A stretch of DNA of 64,000 nucleotides from Bdellovibrionales bacterium (GTDB lineage Bacteria; Bdellovibrionota; Bacteriovoracia; Bacteriovoracales; Bacteriovoracaceae): positions 1 to 64,000 of the forward strand of contig JABGUH010000037.1 of NCBI GenBank assembly GCA_018646675.1, written 5' to 3'. The position numbers were made by a program, and so were the translations under genes. The notes under the pieces were generated by a model. It saw nothing but the letters and a program-made list of their open reading frames with translations, did no database searches and was not told the origin of the DNA. Positions 46,310 to 54,620 of this stretch are shown here, in pieces (position 1 is the first letter of the stretch; every line of letters starts with the position of its first letter).

Positions 46310-46478
46310 TATCCTATTTTAGAGGCAGCTGGGCCCTCTCACTAAAGAAAATGTAAAATAGGCGGTTTTTTTTTCTCTTTTCAGGCAAAACCTCATAATT
46401 TTGACCGCTTATTTGCTCTTGTCGGTCATTCCCACTCTTTTTTTAGTATTATGGCAAAAAAAAGTTATGCCAACAATC

Positions 46479-46739
46479 AGCTTGGTTTTATCATGAAAGT
46501 GTAAATGACAGCTTGGTTTTATAGTACGAAGTGTAAATGATAGCTTGGCTTTATAGTACGAAGTGCAAATGACAGCTTGGTTTTATAGTACGAAGTGCAA
46601 GTGACAGCTTGGTTTTATAGTACGAAGTGCAAATGACAGCTTGGTTTTATAGTACGAAGTGCAAATGACAGCTTGGTTTTATAGTACGAAGTGCAAGTGA
46701 TAAAATGACAGTTTGGTTTATTATAATGGTACAAATGAC
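46479..46739. repeat. Tandem array of a 32-bp unit, about eight copies
   Basis: The unit begins agcttggttttatagtacga and ends agtgcaaatgac. Copies start at 46479 (31 bp, diverged in its middle), 46510, 46542, 46574, 46606, 46638 and 46670, with a decayed eighth copy from about 46710. Central copies differ by only one or two bases, and the outer ones are more diverged. There are no spacers, so this is a minisatellite and not CRISPR. It lies in the 644-bp gap between the 720-residue protein and the Cys-rich protein; 46310-46478 holds only T-rich sequence. Confidence 0.92.
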
Positions 46740-46797
46740 CGATAAACTCGCTGTTATAATTGAGAAGATGTTGATTGATAGACCAATGGCTTTTGTT

Positions 46798-46912
46798 AAA
46801 GGGTGTATAGAGTAAAGGGTGTAGGGAGCAAAGAGTGCAGAGTGCAAAGTGCAAAGAGTATTGGGAGCAAAGAGTGTAGAGTGCAAAGAGTATTGGGAGC
46901 AAAGAGTAGATT
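46798..46912. repeat. Purine-rich degenerate tandem repeat
   Basis: The plus strand is almost all A and G, built from variants of gggagcaaagagtgtagagtg and gcaaagagtatt. The block gtattgggagcaaagagtgt occurs twice (about 46858 and 46889). The unit GTGCAAA is shared with the upstream 32-bp array, so the two may have grown from related sequence. It ends 40 bp before the start of the Cys-rich protein and could affect its expression. Confidence 0.75.
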
Positions 46913-46953
46913 GATCGGTAAACTAATGACCATATAAAAGAAGAGGTTTTGCT

Positions 46954-47703
46954 ATGAATTTGACCCTGATGACTGCAACTATTCTAAGTATAACCCTCAC
47001 TGTAGCTTTGGCCTTGCCTTTTAATCTTCAGGCCGAGGATAGCAAAAAGGATGGAGAGCAACCCAGAACAATCCGCGTAAGTAAAGAACAGCTGGCACAA
47101 GATGAAGCTGAACTCCAAAAATGGATGAACTCTCCAGAGGCTCAGGAGATGCGCGATCAGGTCACCCAAAAACAGAACTTCATGAACCGCTGTAGTGGCC
47201 AACTAAAAAAAGTATGTCGTGGTAGCAACGCTACTGCAGACTGCCTAGACAAGGGCCTAAAAGCCCTAGACCCCGATTGCCGTAAGATGGTGTCAGGTCA
47301 ACTTGAGAGTATGAATGACCAAAGTAAAGAGTTTGTGTCCAACTGCCAAGAGTCTATTTTACGTCTTTGCCCTCTTGACCCCGAAAAATATCTGGCCAAC
47401 CCCAATCAAGGAAATAAAAACTATAAAGAATGCCTAATTAAAAACAAAGCAAACTTTCCCCCTAAGTGCTCTAAAAGCTTAGGAGCTCTTTGGACAAAAC
47501 AGGGAGGCGCTACTGCTGGTAATAAAGGGGCCATGGCACGAAAGAACCCTTGTGTTGCTGATATGAAAAAATACTGCCCTTATAATAGAGCTAAAGCGCG
47601 AAAAAATGCAGGAAGCTATATGATAGAGCATCAACGTTGCATTAATCACAATAAACACTTTTTTAGTGAGTATTGCAGGCGTCATTTAAAAAATAGGCGG
47701 TAA
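46954..47703 (+). CDS. Secreted Cys-rich repeat protein (GLG1-like repeats)
   Basis: This 249-residue protein has a signal peptide (ATILSITLTVALALPFNLQA) and at least three cysteine-rich repeats of about 60 residues: CSGQLKKVCRG...DCLDKGL...DCRKMV, CQESILRLCPLD...ECLIKN...KCSKSL, and CVADMKKYCPYN...RCINHN...YCRRHL. The spacing fits the Cys_rich_FGFR/GLG1 family. The role in bacteria is unknown. GAAGAGG precedes the ATG. The long charged N-terminal stretch precedes the first repeat. Confidence 0.82.
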   Translation: MNLTLMTATILSITLTVALALPFNLQAEDSKKDGEQPRTIRVSKEQLAQDEAELQKWMNSPEAQEMRDQVTQKQNFMNRCSGQLKKVCRGSNATADCLDKGLKALDPDCRKMVSGQLESMNDQSKEFVSNCQESILRLCPLDPEKYLANPNQGNKNYKECLIKNKANFPPKCSKSLGALWTKQGGATAGNKGAMARKNPCVADMKKYCPYNRAKARKNAGSYMIEHQRCINHNKHFFSEYCRRHLKNRR

Positions 47704-47941
47704 TATCAGACTATTCGTAAATATTTATCTTTTTTGATCCTATATTAACTTAATCTCCAACTCTAATGTATCAAAGGATCAACTAGCTGTTTATTTCTAA
47801 CATACCAATCAATTTTCTTGAAATTTGTTTTAATCTATAAATAGATCAATCTTCTAATTTCTATTTTCGGCAGAATAATATACTTCAGCCATCTTTAATA
47901 GGTCTCCCCAACGAGCCTTTTGACTAGCATAATAGGTAGTT

Positions 47942-47972
47942 TTGACAAATTACTGTGACGTCACAGTAATTT
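47942..47972 (+). promoter_or_regulatory. Promoter with a 26-bp perfect palindrome upstream of the HNH gene
   Basis: TTGACA (47942-47947) is followed, after 17 bp, by AGTAAT (47965-47970), a fair -35/-10 pair. The palindrome AAATTACTGTGAC plus its exact reverse complement occupies 47947-47972 and so covers the spacer and -10. A bound protein would block transcription. TATAAT also occurs at 47985-47990 without a good -35. The rest of 47704-48103 shows nothing else. Confidence 0.6.
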
Positions 47973-48103
47973 AATTTGCCCTCTTATAATTCAGTTAGAT
48001 AATTCCAACCAGTTAAGAATAAGCAACTTGTCATAATCTTTGCAACATATCTGTTGTGTAGAGTTTAGGTAGCAATAATACTACCTAATTGTTTGGAGGG
48101 GAT

Positions 48104-49018
48104 ATGAGAGTTAACTATATGAAGATGAGCGATCAAGAGCTACTAAAGTCAGTTCAGGGAGCGGTCAAACAGGAGAAAAAATTGACCGCTATTGTTTTAG
48201 ATCATCTTGCCGAGATAGAGCGGCGCAAGGTGTATTGTGACCTTGGAATATCATCACTATTTCGCTACTGCGTTGATATATTAGGATATTCAGAGGCAGA
48301 GAGTGCCTATCGGGTAAATGCCACAAGGCTTGTCTCATCATCTCCTTTTGCAAAAAAGAGCATGGAGGAGGGAAAGCTATCCTTAAGTGCGGCTAGCAAA
48401 ATTTTCGGTCATATTAAGCAGGAGCAAAAAAGAGGTGATGGTGTAGTTCTTCCCAACCAAGTCAGTAAAATAATTAAGAAATCGGAGGGGCGCTCTACTC
48501 GTCAATTGGATTTAATGTTAGCTGAAATATCTACTGTACCAGTGGAGAGGAAAGAGCGCGTTGAGCTTAATGAGCGCATATTAAAGAAAATTGAAAAATT
48601 ACGCAAAATCTATGGTGAACGAAGTGATTTAGAAGTTCTCGAAATGGTGCTCGATGACAAAATTTTTGAAATGGAGTTATCTAAACCTAAAAGGACTAGC
48701 TCTATCACCAGTGAAAACCCACGCTACATTGATCGGGCCAAAAGAGAGCATATTTATGCCCGTTCTGGAGGGCAATGCGAATATGTTTCACTAAAAACAG
48801 GAAAACGGTGTAATGCAAGATTGCATTTACAGATTGATCATATCAATCCGTTGGCACTAGGAGGTAAAACCGAGATATCAAATTTGCGACACCTTTGTTT
48901 TGCTCACAATCAACGGGCCGCAATTACTGTGTTAGGGCAAACAAAGATGGATCGCTACGTGGACGTCACAGTAAAACCCAAGAGTCAAATCCCAGGTAAA
49001 ACTTTGCAAGGAACATAG
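48104..49018 (+). CDS. HNH endonuclease-domain protein of Bdellovibrio type
   Basis: From ATG 48104 (GGAGGG just upstream) the protein has 304 residues. The N-terminal two thirds is a helical domain (ELLKSVQGAVKQEKKLTAIV, SLFRYCVDILGYSEAESAYR) that I associate with many HNH proteins of Bdellovibrio relatives. The C-terminus has an HNH fold: YARSGGQCEYVS, QIDHINPLALGGKTEISNLR and HLCFAHNQRA, with the catalytic His and Asn visible. TTG 48089 and ATG 48119 are alternative starts. Its 3' end contains GACGTCACAGTAA (48962-48974), identical to half of the upstream palindrome. Confidence 0.87.
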   Translation: MRVNYMKMSDQELLKSVQGAVKQEKKLTAIVLDHLAEIERRKVYCDLGISSLFRYCVDILGYSEAESAYRVNATRLVSSSPFAKKSMEEGKLSLSAASKIFGHIKQEQKRGDGVVLPNQVSKIIKKSEGRSTRQLDLMLAEISTVPVERKERVELNERILKKIEKLRKIYGERSDLEVLEMVLDDKIFEMELSKPKRTSSITSENPRYIDRAKREHIYARSGGQCEYVSLKTGKRCNARLHLQIDHINPLALGGKTEISNLRHLCFAHNQRAAITVLGQTKMDRYVDVTVKPKSQIPGKTLQGT

Positions 49019-49151
49019 ATATGTACTAGCGTCTCATTATTAGATCTTAAGATGTGTTAAATAGAGTTGATCGATATATAGGATCTATTATCTTGAAATA
49101 TATCAAGTTGATCTGATGGACTGTTCGGTTGTATGGATGGGTGTAGAGGCC

Positions 49152-50468
49152 CTATCTTAACTTTGGTGAAGGTAAGATCCCCCAACGCTTGGCCCATTTA
49201 TGATTAGGGTTGGAGGAGAGCTGTTTTTTGGAATAACGTAAGTAATAGTCACGTAAGGAAAAATATACGTTATTACCAATTGGCACCAAGCATAGATCTT
49301 CCATTGCTTTTTTTGCTTCTGAAGAGAAGGCAACACCCTTAAGGTAGTTGATCGCAGCTTTAATTTTGGCAGGTAGTTGATCATCATTCGCACTATCACT
49401 AGTGTTGGCGTTATGGAAAACATGGTTAGGCCCCACTATCTGTACCATTGTAGTAGCGGAGCGAATATTCAGGCTATTTGATTGTTTGATAAGGTCCTTA
49501 ATTCCTAAATAGATGGATTTGTCTAAATCCGGGGTAGAGTAGAGCTCATACTCGTGAGGTGAAGTCGTACGATGTCCACCGACACCAAGTTGTTCTAGTG
49601 AAAGGTTTACTAGAGAAATTCTCTGAACTAGTTGGCCACATAGATTACGTGCCTGGCGGATAATTGACTCAGACATTTGCTCATCTTCAACTTTAAGTAA
49701 ATCTCTTATATAGTTGAAAAATAGCGCTGGTGTTTCTTTAAGAATTTCATATTGGCGAAAGGAGATGTTCGCTGGTTCTGCGACAGAATCATGAGGTATC
49801 AGTTGTTGTGGGGTAAATAATCTTCTAAAGCCCCAGTAGGTGTTATCAAGTGGTAGGCGATAAGGCATCCCAAAGCGTTCTAGTAGAATACGTGGAGTGC
49901 GGGGAGTAGTAGAGTAAAGTAAATGGAGGTAACCGGTTGAGAGCACATTCTTTATAAGATATCCATGGCCGACCATTACCTTACGATCGTTTTTCCACTG
50001 GGTGATGTAGATATCTCCTGCTTGTAGAGTGGCTGGATCAATGGGGTAACTGTTTAGTTTTGCCAACTGCTCAGTTCCACTGTCATCTAGAAAGTAGTCA
50101 ATAAATGTTTTTAAGCGTCGGATGGGGTCCTTTATTCCATCGAACCAAGCCTCTTGATTGGTGATAATGTCATTCTCTGATAGTTTGATGGCAAAGGGTA
50201 GTGAGTGGGTAAATGCGAAAATTGCACGGATAGCAAAGATCAAATCAGCACAATCTACCGCCACTCCATAGTAAGGACTATCCGGGGCCGCAAATATCTC
50301 CCGATGAACAGCGCTAGACGAGACCCATTGACTATATTTTAGCTCAAAATCTCTATTCCATTGGTTTTCTGCCTGCCAGACTTCACCATAAGCCAGAGGC
50401 GAACACACGGTAAGCAAAATTGCCCCAAGAGTGATGGCCCCACTAATAATGTTAATTGCTGCTTTCAT
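49152..50468 (-). CDS. Secreted protein with a possible Cys/His hydrolase domain
   Basis: This 438-residue protein has a signal peptide (IISGAITLGAILLTVCSPLA). Residues about 65-185 carry VAVDCADLIFAIRAIFAF and, further on, GDIYITQWKNDRKVMVGHGY, which together resemble the Cys and His of NlpC/P60- or CHAP-like folds. The C-terminal half is not recognised and has one cysteine pair. If active it would cleave peptidoglycan peptides. This is a pattern guess. Confidence 0.7.
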   Translation of the reverse strand: MKAAINIISGAITLGAILLTVCSPLAYGEVWQAENQWNRDFELKYSQWVSSSAVHREIFAAPDSPYYGVAVDCADLIFAIRAIFAFTHSLPFAIKLSENDIITNQEAWFDGIKDPIRRLKTFIDYFLDDSGTEQLAKLNSYPIDPATLQAGDIYITQWKNDRKVMVGHGYLIKNVLSTGYLHLLYSTTPRTPRILLERFGMPYRLPLDNTYWGFRRLFTPQQLIPHDSVAEPANISFRQYEILKETPALFFNYIRDLLKVEDEQMSESIIRQARNLCGQLVQRISLVNLSLEQLGVGGHRTTSPHEYELYSTPDLDKSIYLGIKDLIKQSNSLNIRSATTMVQIVGPNHVFHNANTSDSANDDQLPAKIKAAINYLKGVAFSSEAKKAMEDLCLVPIGNNVYFSLRDYYLRYSKKQLSSNPNHKWAKRWGILPSPKLR

Positions 50469-51056
50469 AGTGTTAAGCAGTAAATCTCAAATATTGATAG
50501 TTGGGCAAGGTACTCCGTAATATTTATAAATTGAGTATTTTGTTGCGAAGTGATGGCCCTCGCCTTGATTACTGCACATGATTTGAGGATGAGGATGAGG
50601 ATGAGGACACAGTGTTACCGCAGCGCTTCTATATATGAAGATTAAGGATATAGCATTGCAGCAACGCTCCATTTTTGCCCCGTTTACCCCTAGCACAGCG
50701 CAAAAGAGACCCTACAGCGTTTCACCTGCACTAAAAACACTCCTCGCTCCTAAGCGCGCCCTATCTCACCCGCACCAAAAAAAACAGCCCTACAGCCTAT
50801 CACCCGCACCAAAGAAGCCAACTTGCTTGACGCTATTCAAAAGGGCCAACTCCCTTGACGTGATCTCTCCCTATTTAAAAGGAATAACTATTTTACCGCA
50901 ACACTATACAAGAGAAGGAAAGGAATAACCATTTTACCGCAACACTATACAAAGGAGGGGATAGGGAGTATTAGGGCCCTGTAATATTATTATTCGAGCG
51001 CATTTATTAGAACATATTAGTTTTATATCAACTAGCGAAGTGAGTCAGAGGATTTG
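50469..51056. repeat. Repeat-rich intergenic region without a convincing gene
   Basis: The region contains GAGGAT three and a half times (50585-50607), three imperfect copies of a cctacagc-tcacccgcacc sequence (about 50711, 50760 and 50788), two copies of a sequence around gccaactnncttgacg (about 50816 and 50844), and a 33-bp sequence starting aaggaataac repeated with a 41-bp period (50879-50911 and 50920-50952). The 97-codon frame at 50635-50928 follows these repeats and is not convincing. From 50953 to 51056 nothing is recognised. Confidence 0.75.
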
Positions 51057-51196
51057 AGTAACCATGGCCATAGATCGGAACTTACGAAGTTGACGTGTTG
51101 TATAGCAAGTAACCATGGTCATAGATCGGAACTTACAAAATTGGTGTATTGTACAGATGAGTAGTTTTAGTCGTAAATCGGAACACTTAGAGTTGG
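51057..51196 (+). repeat. Tandem, decayed copies of the 5' end of the isomerase gene
   Basis: A sequence of about 51 bp beginning agtaaccatgg and containing catagatcggaacttac occurs at 51057-51107 and at 51108-51158. A third, more different version (agtagttttagtcgtaaatc) at 51160-51196 is the start of the isomerase coding sequence itself. The first two copies look like duplications of the gene's own beginning. The middle copy stays in frame with the gene. Confidence 0.7.
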
Positions 51197-52197
51197 CGCG
51201 GAAAGCGCAGGTTGATAGTTGTCGGCGTGATAAGCGCTTTAACTATGAGCCACTCTTTGCTGCTCACCCCCTCCCCAACCAACCCTACAACGTAACGAAG
51301 CCACTGTTATTAGGCAGTAAAAAGATTAGCTCCCCCCTCTGGATCTCTAGTATGACCGGAGGAGGGCGGGATTCGGATAAAATCAATAATCGACTGGCAC
51401 ATGCGGCAAATCGTTTTGGGCTAGGCATGGGGATGGGCTCTTGCCGCTCTCTGCTCAACAGCACAGAGCGCTTGGAGGATTTTCAGCTGCGCCCCATCTT
51501 AGGCAGTGAGTTACCTCTTTTTATCAATCTAGGAGTGGCCCAGATTGAACAACTATTAGCGTCAGGCAAGACTAACAGAATTAATTGGTTGATTGAGACT
51601 CTGGACGCCGATGGTCTAATTATACATATTAACCCACTTCAGGAGGCACTTCAGCCCGAAGGTGATCGCTTTACTCGTCCTGCAATCGAAACGATCTCCG
51701 AGCTATTGGCCAGCGCCAACTATCCCATCATTGTAAAAGAGGTGGGGCAAGGTTTTGGCCCCAAAAGTCTTACGGCGCTGATTGAACTACCCTTGGCCGC
51801 TCTAGAGTTTGGGGCATTAGGGGGAACCAACTTTACCCGCCTTGAAGGGATCAGACCATATAACCATAAGAAATCATTGCAGGATCTTGAAACCGTTGGA
51901 CATAGCGCTACTGAAATGGTACTCCAGATCAACCAGATTCTTGACACGTTAGGGAATAGAGCAAAGTGTAGTCAATTTATCATCTCTGGAGGAATTGACT
52001 CCTTTAGAAGTGGATATTACTTGATCAACACTCTCAACTCTCCGGCAATCTATGGACAGGCAGCAGCTATTTTAGAGCATGCAGCCATATCACAGGAGTC
52101 ACTGGATCTGTATATTCAGACAGAACTTGAGGGATTAGCACTGCTAAATGCGTTTTGTTCTATCAATATGAATAGTCGTGAACGAGAGCAACTGTGA
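51157..52197 (+). CDS. fni: Type 2 isopentenyl-diphosphate isomerase
   Basis: This FMN-dependent enzyme interconverts IPP and DMAPP. Family motifs are SRKSEHLELA at the N-terminus, LWISSMTGGG, LGMGMGSCRSLL, IVKEVGQGFGP, LEFGALGGTNFTRLEG and FIISGGIDSFRSG. Length is 346 residues from ATG 51157, whose sequence matches the usual IDI-2 start; the frame is open back to an ATG at 51115, inside a repeat. It is the first gene of the mevalonate operon. Its TGA is followed by the reductase start 13 bp later. Confidence 0.9.
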   Translation: MSSFSRKSEHLELARKAQVDSCRRDKRFNYEPLFAAHPLPNQPYNVTKPLLLGSKKISSPLWISSMTGGGRDSDKINNRLAHAANRFGLGMGMGSCRSLLNSTERLEDFQLRPILGSELPLFINLGVAQIEQLLASGKTNRINWLIETLDADGLIIHINPLQEALQPEGDRFTRPAIETISELLASANYPIIVKEVGQGFGPKSLTALIELPLAALEFGALGGTNFTRLEGIRPYNHKKSLQDLETVGHSATEMVLQINQILDTLGNRAKCSQFIISGGIDSFRSGYYLINTLNSPAIYGQAAAILEHAAISQESLDLYIQTELEGLALLNAFCSINMNSREREQL

Positions 52198-52210
52198 GGG
52201 AGCTGATAGA

Positions 52211-53536
52211 TTGAGCCAACTAATCTGCGGTTTTTCCAAATTAACTACCGGCGAGAAGATTAACCGGATGGCCTCCCTTTTAAATCTAGCAGGGAGTGAG
52301 ACCAAACTACTCGAGAGTTTTTGGCACTCGGATCAGAAGATACAACAAAGGTTGGAGCAGTTTAGTGAAAATACTCTGTCTAACTTTTTATCGCCGTTTG
52401 GGGTTGTCCCCAACTTTCTAATTAATAGTAAGAGCTATTGGGTGCCGATGGTAACAGAAGAGAGTTCTGTCGTGGCGGCGGCCGCTCATAGTGCCAAGTA
52501 TTGGTTTAAGCGGGGTGGCTTTCATGCTGAGGTAATCTCCACCAGCAAAGTGGGACAGATTCACTTTCTTTGGCATGGTGACGATGGGGACAAATTGGCG
52601 CAACTGTTCTCTGGCCTAGATGGCCAGATTAGAGCAGCAATCAAGCCGTTGATTACTCGAATGGAAGAGCGGGGAGGTGGGGTCACTAGTTGGAAGTTAG
52701 TAGATCGCACCAATCAGATGCCGGGCCTCTACCAAATTTTGATCACCTTTGAAACTTGTGATGCCATGGGCGCCAACTTTATTAACAGTGTTTTGGAACG
52801 AGTTGCCTTGGAGTTTTCTCAAGGGGTAGAGGAGGCCAGTGGCTTCTCCACTGATGAATTAAAAGTGGAGATAATCATGTCGATTCTCTCTAACTATACA
52901 CCGGACTCACTGGTTCGCTGTTGGGTTGAGTGCGATATCTCTGCCCTTAATTCTCCTGAGTTAGGGATGGATGCAGCAGAGTTTGCACATCGTTTTCAGA
53001 CTGCAGTTAAAATTTCCCAAATTGATACTTTTAGGGCCACAACCCATAACAAAGGTATTTTTAATGGGGTAGATGCAGTAGTGATGGCCACGGGCAATGA
53101 TTTTCGTGCGGTGGAGGCGGCGGGACATACCTATGCGGCCCGTGATGGCCAATATCGCGGTCTCACCGATGTGACCATTCAAGATGATCGTTTTCGTTTC
53201 GAACTAACTCTTCCTCTTTCGGTTGGTACTGTCGGAGGATTGACTTCACTGCACCCTTTGGCAGAGTTCTCTTTGAAAATCTTAAACGAACCTGATGCCA
53301 AAGAGCTGATGATGATCATTGCCGCTACTGGTTTGGCGCAGAATTTTTCCGCCGTACGCTCTTTAGTGACGACCGGAATTCAAAGGGGCCATATGCGAAT
53401 GCATCTACTGAATATTTTAAACCAACTGAAGGCAACTCCTTTAGAGGTTGAGCGGGTCAAAGAGATGACTCATAATCAAGCGATCTCATTCTCTTTAGTA
53501 AGTGAAACTTTAAATAAAATTAGGAAACTACACTAG
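52211..53536 (+). CDS. mvaA: Class II hydroxymethylglutaryl-CoA reductase
   Basis: This 441-residue enzyme reduces HMG-CoA to mevalonate. It shows the class II start (SQLICGFSKLTTGEKINRM), the catalytic Glu in VTEESSVVAAAAHSAKYW, TFETCDAMGANFINSV (catalytic Asp/Asn region), and TGNDFRAVEAAGHTYAARDG. TTG 52211 is chosen because GAGGGAG lies eight bases upstream and the length fits the family; GTG 52178 would overlap the previous gene. To my eye it is closest to Bacteroidota versions. Confidence 0.92.
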   Translation: MSQLICGFSKLTTGEKINRMASLLNLAGSETKLLESFWHSDQKIQQRLEQFSENTLSNFLSPFGVVPNFLINSKSYWVPMVTEESSVVAAAAHSAKYWFKRGGFHAEVISTSKVGQIHFLWHGDDGDKLAQLFSGLDGQIRAAIKPLITRMEERGGGVTSWKLVDRTNQMPGLYQILITFETCDAMGANFINSVLERVALEFSQGVEEASGFSTDELKVEIIMSILSNYTPDSLVRCWVECDISALNSPELGMDAAEFAHRFQTAVKISQIDTFRATTHNKGIFNGVDAVVMATGNDFRAVEAAGHTYAARDGQYRGLTDVTIQDDRFRFELTLPLSVGTVGGLTSLHPLAEFSLKILNEPDAKELMMIIAATGLAQNFSAVRSLVTTGIQRGHMRMHLLNILNQLKATPLEVERVKEMTHNQAISFSLVSETLNKIRKLH

Positions 53537-53543
53537 ATAATAG

Positions 53544-54620
53544 ATGGAACAGCTAAATCGTCGACAGGTATCAAAAACCGGCCAATACTATGGACATGGT
53601 AAACTGCTACTCTCTGGAGAGTACTTTGTGATGGATGGAGCAAAGGCGTTAGCACTACCTTTGAATTTGGGGCAGGGGCTTCAAGTTCGTTACTCCCCAT
53701 CTTTTACCCCTCGTCTACACTGGAAAAGCTTCGATGTTAATGGCAACCTCTGGTTTGAGGCGCATTTTGAATTTTGGCATTTTGAGTGCTTGGATTCTAC
53801 TCCGGCCCCGGAAGTTCTAAAATTACAACAGATTTTACGCGAGGTACGTAAAATTAATAAGCACTTTCTGCGTGATGAAGTTGACATCCACGTTGAGACT
53901 CAACTGGATTTCCCACTCAATTGGGGGTTAGGCTCTAGCTCCAGCCTGCTTTACGTAGTTGCCCAGTGGGCATATGTCAGTCCATTTGAACTGCTCTTTA
54001 ATGTTGAAGGTGGCTCTGGATATGATGTTGCCTGTGCCCAGTCCAACCGACCTATTTTATACCAACTTAAAGGAGCTCAGCCTAGTTGGCAGGCAGTCGA
54101 CTTTGATCCCCCCTTTAAGGATCAACTCTATTTTATCTATCTGGGACGAAAACAGAACTCCAAAGAGGCGATCAAAAATTACCGCCAGATGGGCCCTTTT
54201 GATCGAAGCCTGGTGGCGGAAGTCTCTAGTCTTACCGAGCAGATGATTGCGGCCGAAACGCTAACGGAGTTTGAAGCTCTGATTGAGAAGCATCAGGAGC
54301 TAGTAGGAACAACCCTTGAAATGCCACAGGTTAAACAGGAACGTTTTTTTGATTATTGGGGTGAGGTGAAATCTCTCGGCGCTTGGGGTGGGGATTTTGC
54401 CCTAGTGACCTCCCATCTCTCTCATGAGAAAACGAAAGACTATTTTATGCGCCATGGCTGTCATACTTTTATTCCCTATCGTCAACTGGTGCTAGTAGGA
54501 AAAAACCAGCTGGTAAGTGCCGACCTTCGTGACAAAAAGCCAGTAGACTATACAAATATTACCTCTACCTATATCGCACAAACAGCTGTGAACAGTACAA
54601 ATGGACAACTACTACACTAA
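53544..54620 (+). CDS. GHMP-family kinase of the mevalonate operon, likely phosphomevalonate step
   Basis: This 358-residue GHMP kinase starts YYGHGKLLLSGEYFVMDGAK, with the ATP loop NWGLGSSSSLLYVVAQW near residue 130 and GGSGYDVACAQSN. It resembles the GHMP kinases next to mvaD in Flavobacteria. A separate mevalonate kinase is present downstream, so this one most likely phosphorylates phosphomevalonate, but that assignment is by elimination. It is 7 bp after mvaA and overlaps mvaD by 20 bp. Confidence 0.85.
   Translation: MEQLNRRQVSKTGQYYGHGKLLLSGEYFVMDGAKALALPLNLGQGLQVRYSPSFTPRLHWKSFDVNGNLWFEAHFEFWHFECLDSTPAPEVLKLQQILREVRKINKHFLRDEVDIHVETQLDFPLNWGLGSSSSLLYVVAQWAYVSPFELLFNVEGGSGYDVACAQSNRPILYQLKGAQPSWQAVDFDPPFKDQLYFIYLGRKQNSKEAIKNYRQMGPFDRSLVAEVSSLTEQMIAAETLTEFEALIEKHQELVGTTLEMPQVKQERFFDYWGEVKSLGAWGGDFALVTSHLSHEKTKDYFMRHGCHTFIPYRQLVLVGKNQLVSADLRDKKPVDYTNITSTYIAQTAVNSTNGQLLH

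Noticed and set aside
45996-46322. Plus-strand 108-codon hydrophobic frame opposite the 720-residue protein
   Set aside because: It is the complement of Ala/Glu-rich codons of a gene with better evidence.
46479-46739. CRISPR array
   Set aside because: Units follow each other with no spacers and no cas gene is near.
46615-46902. Minus-strand frames with repeats of TLCS and YTLC
   Set aside because: They are translations of the purine-rich tandem repeats, not a gene.
47942-47990. TTGACA paired with TATAAT at 47985
   Set aside because: The 37-bp spacing is too long; AGTAAT at 47965 fits with 17 bp.
50635-50928. Plus-strand 97-codon frame
   Set aside because: Composed of local DNA repeats, Pro/Lys-rich, and no ribosome site or family.
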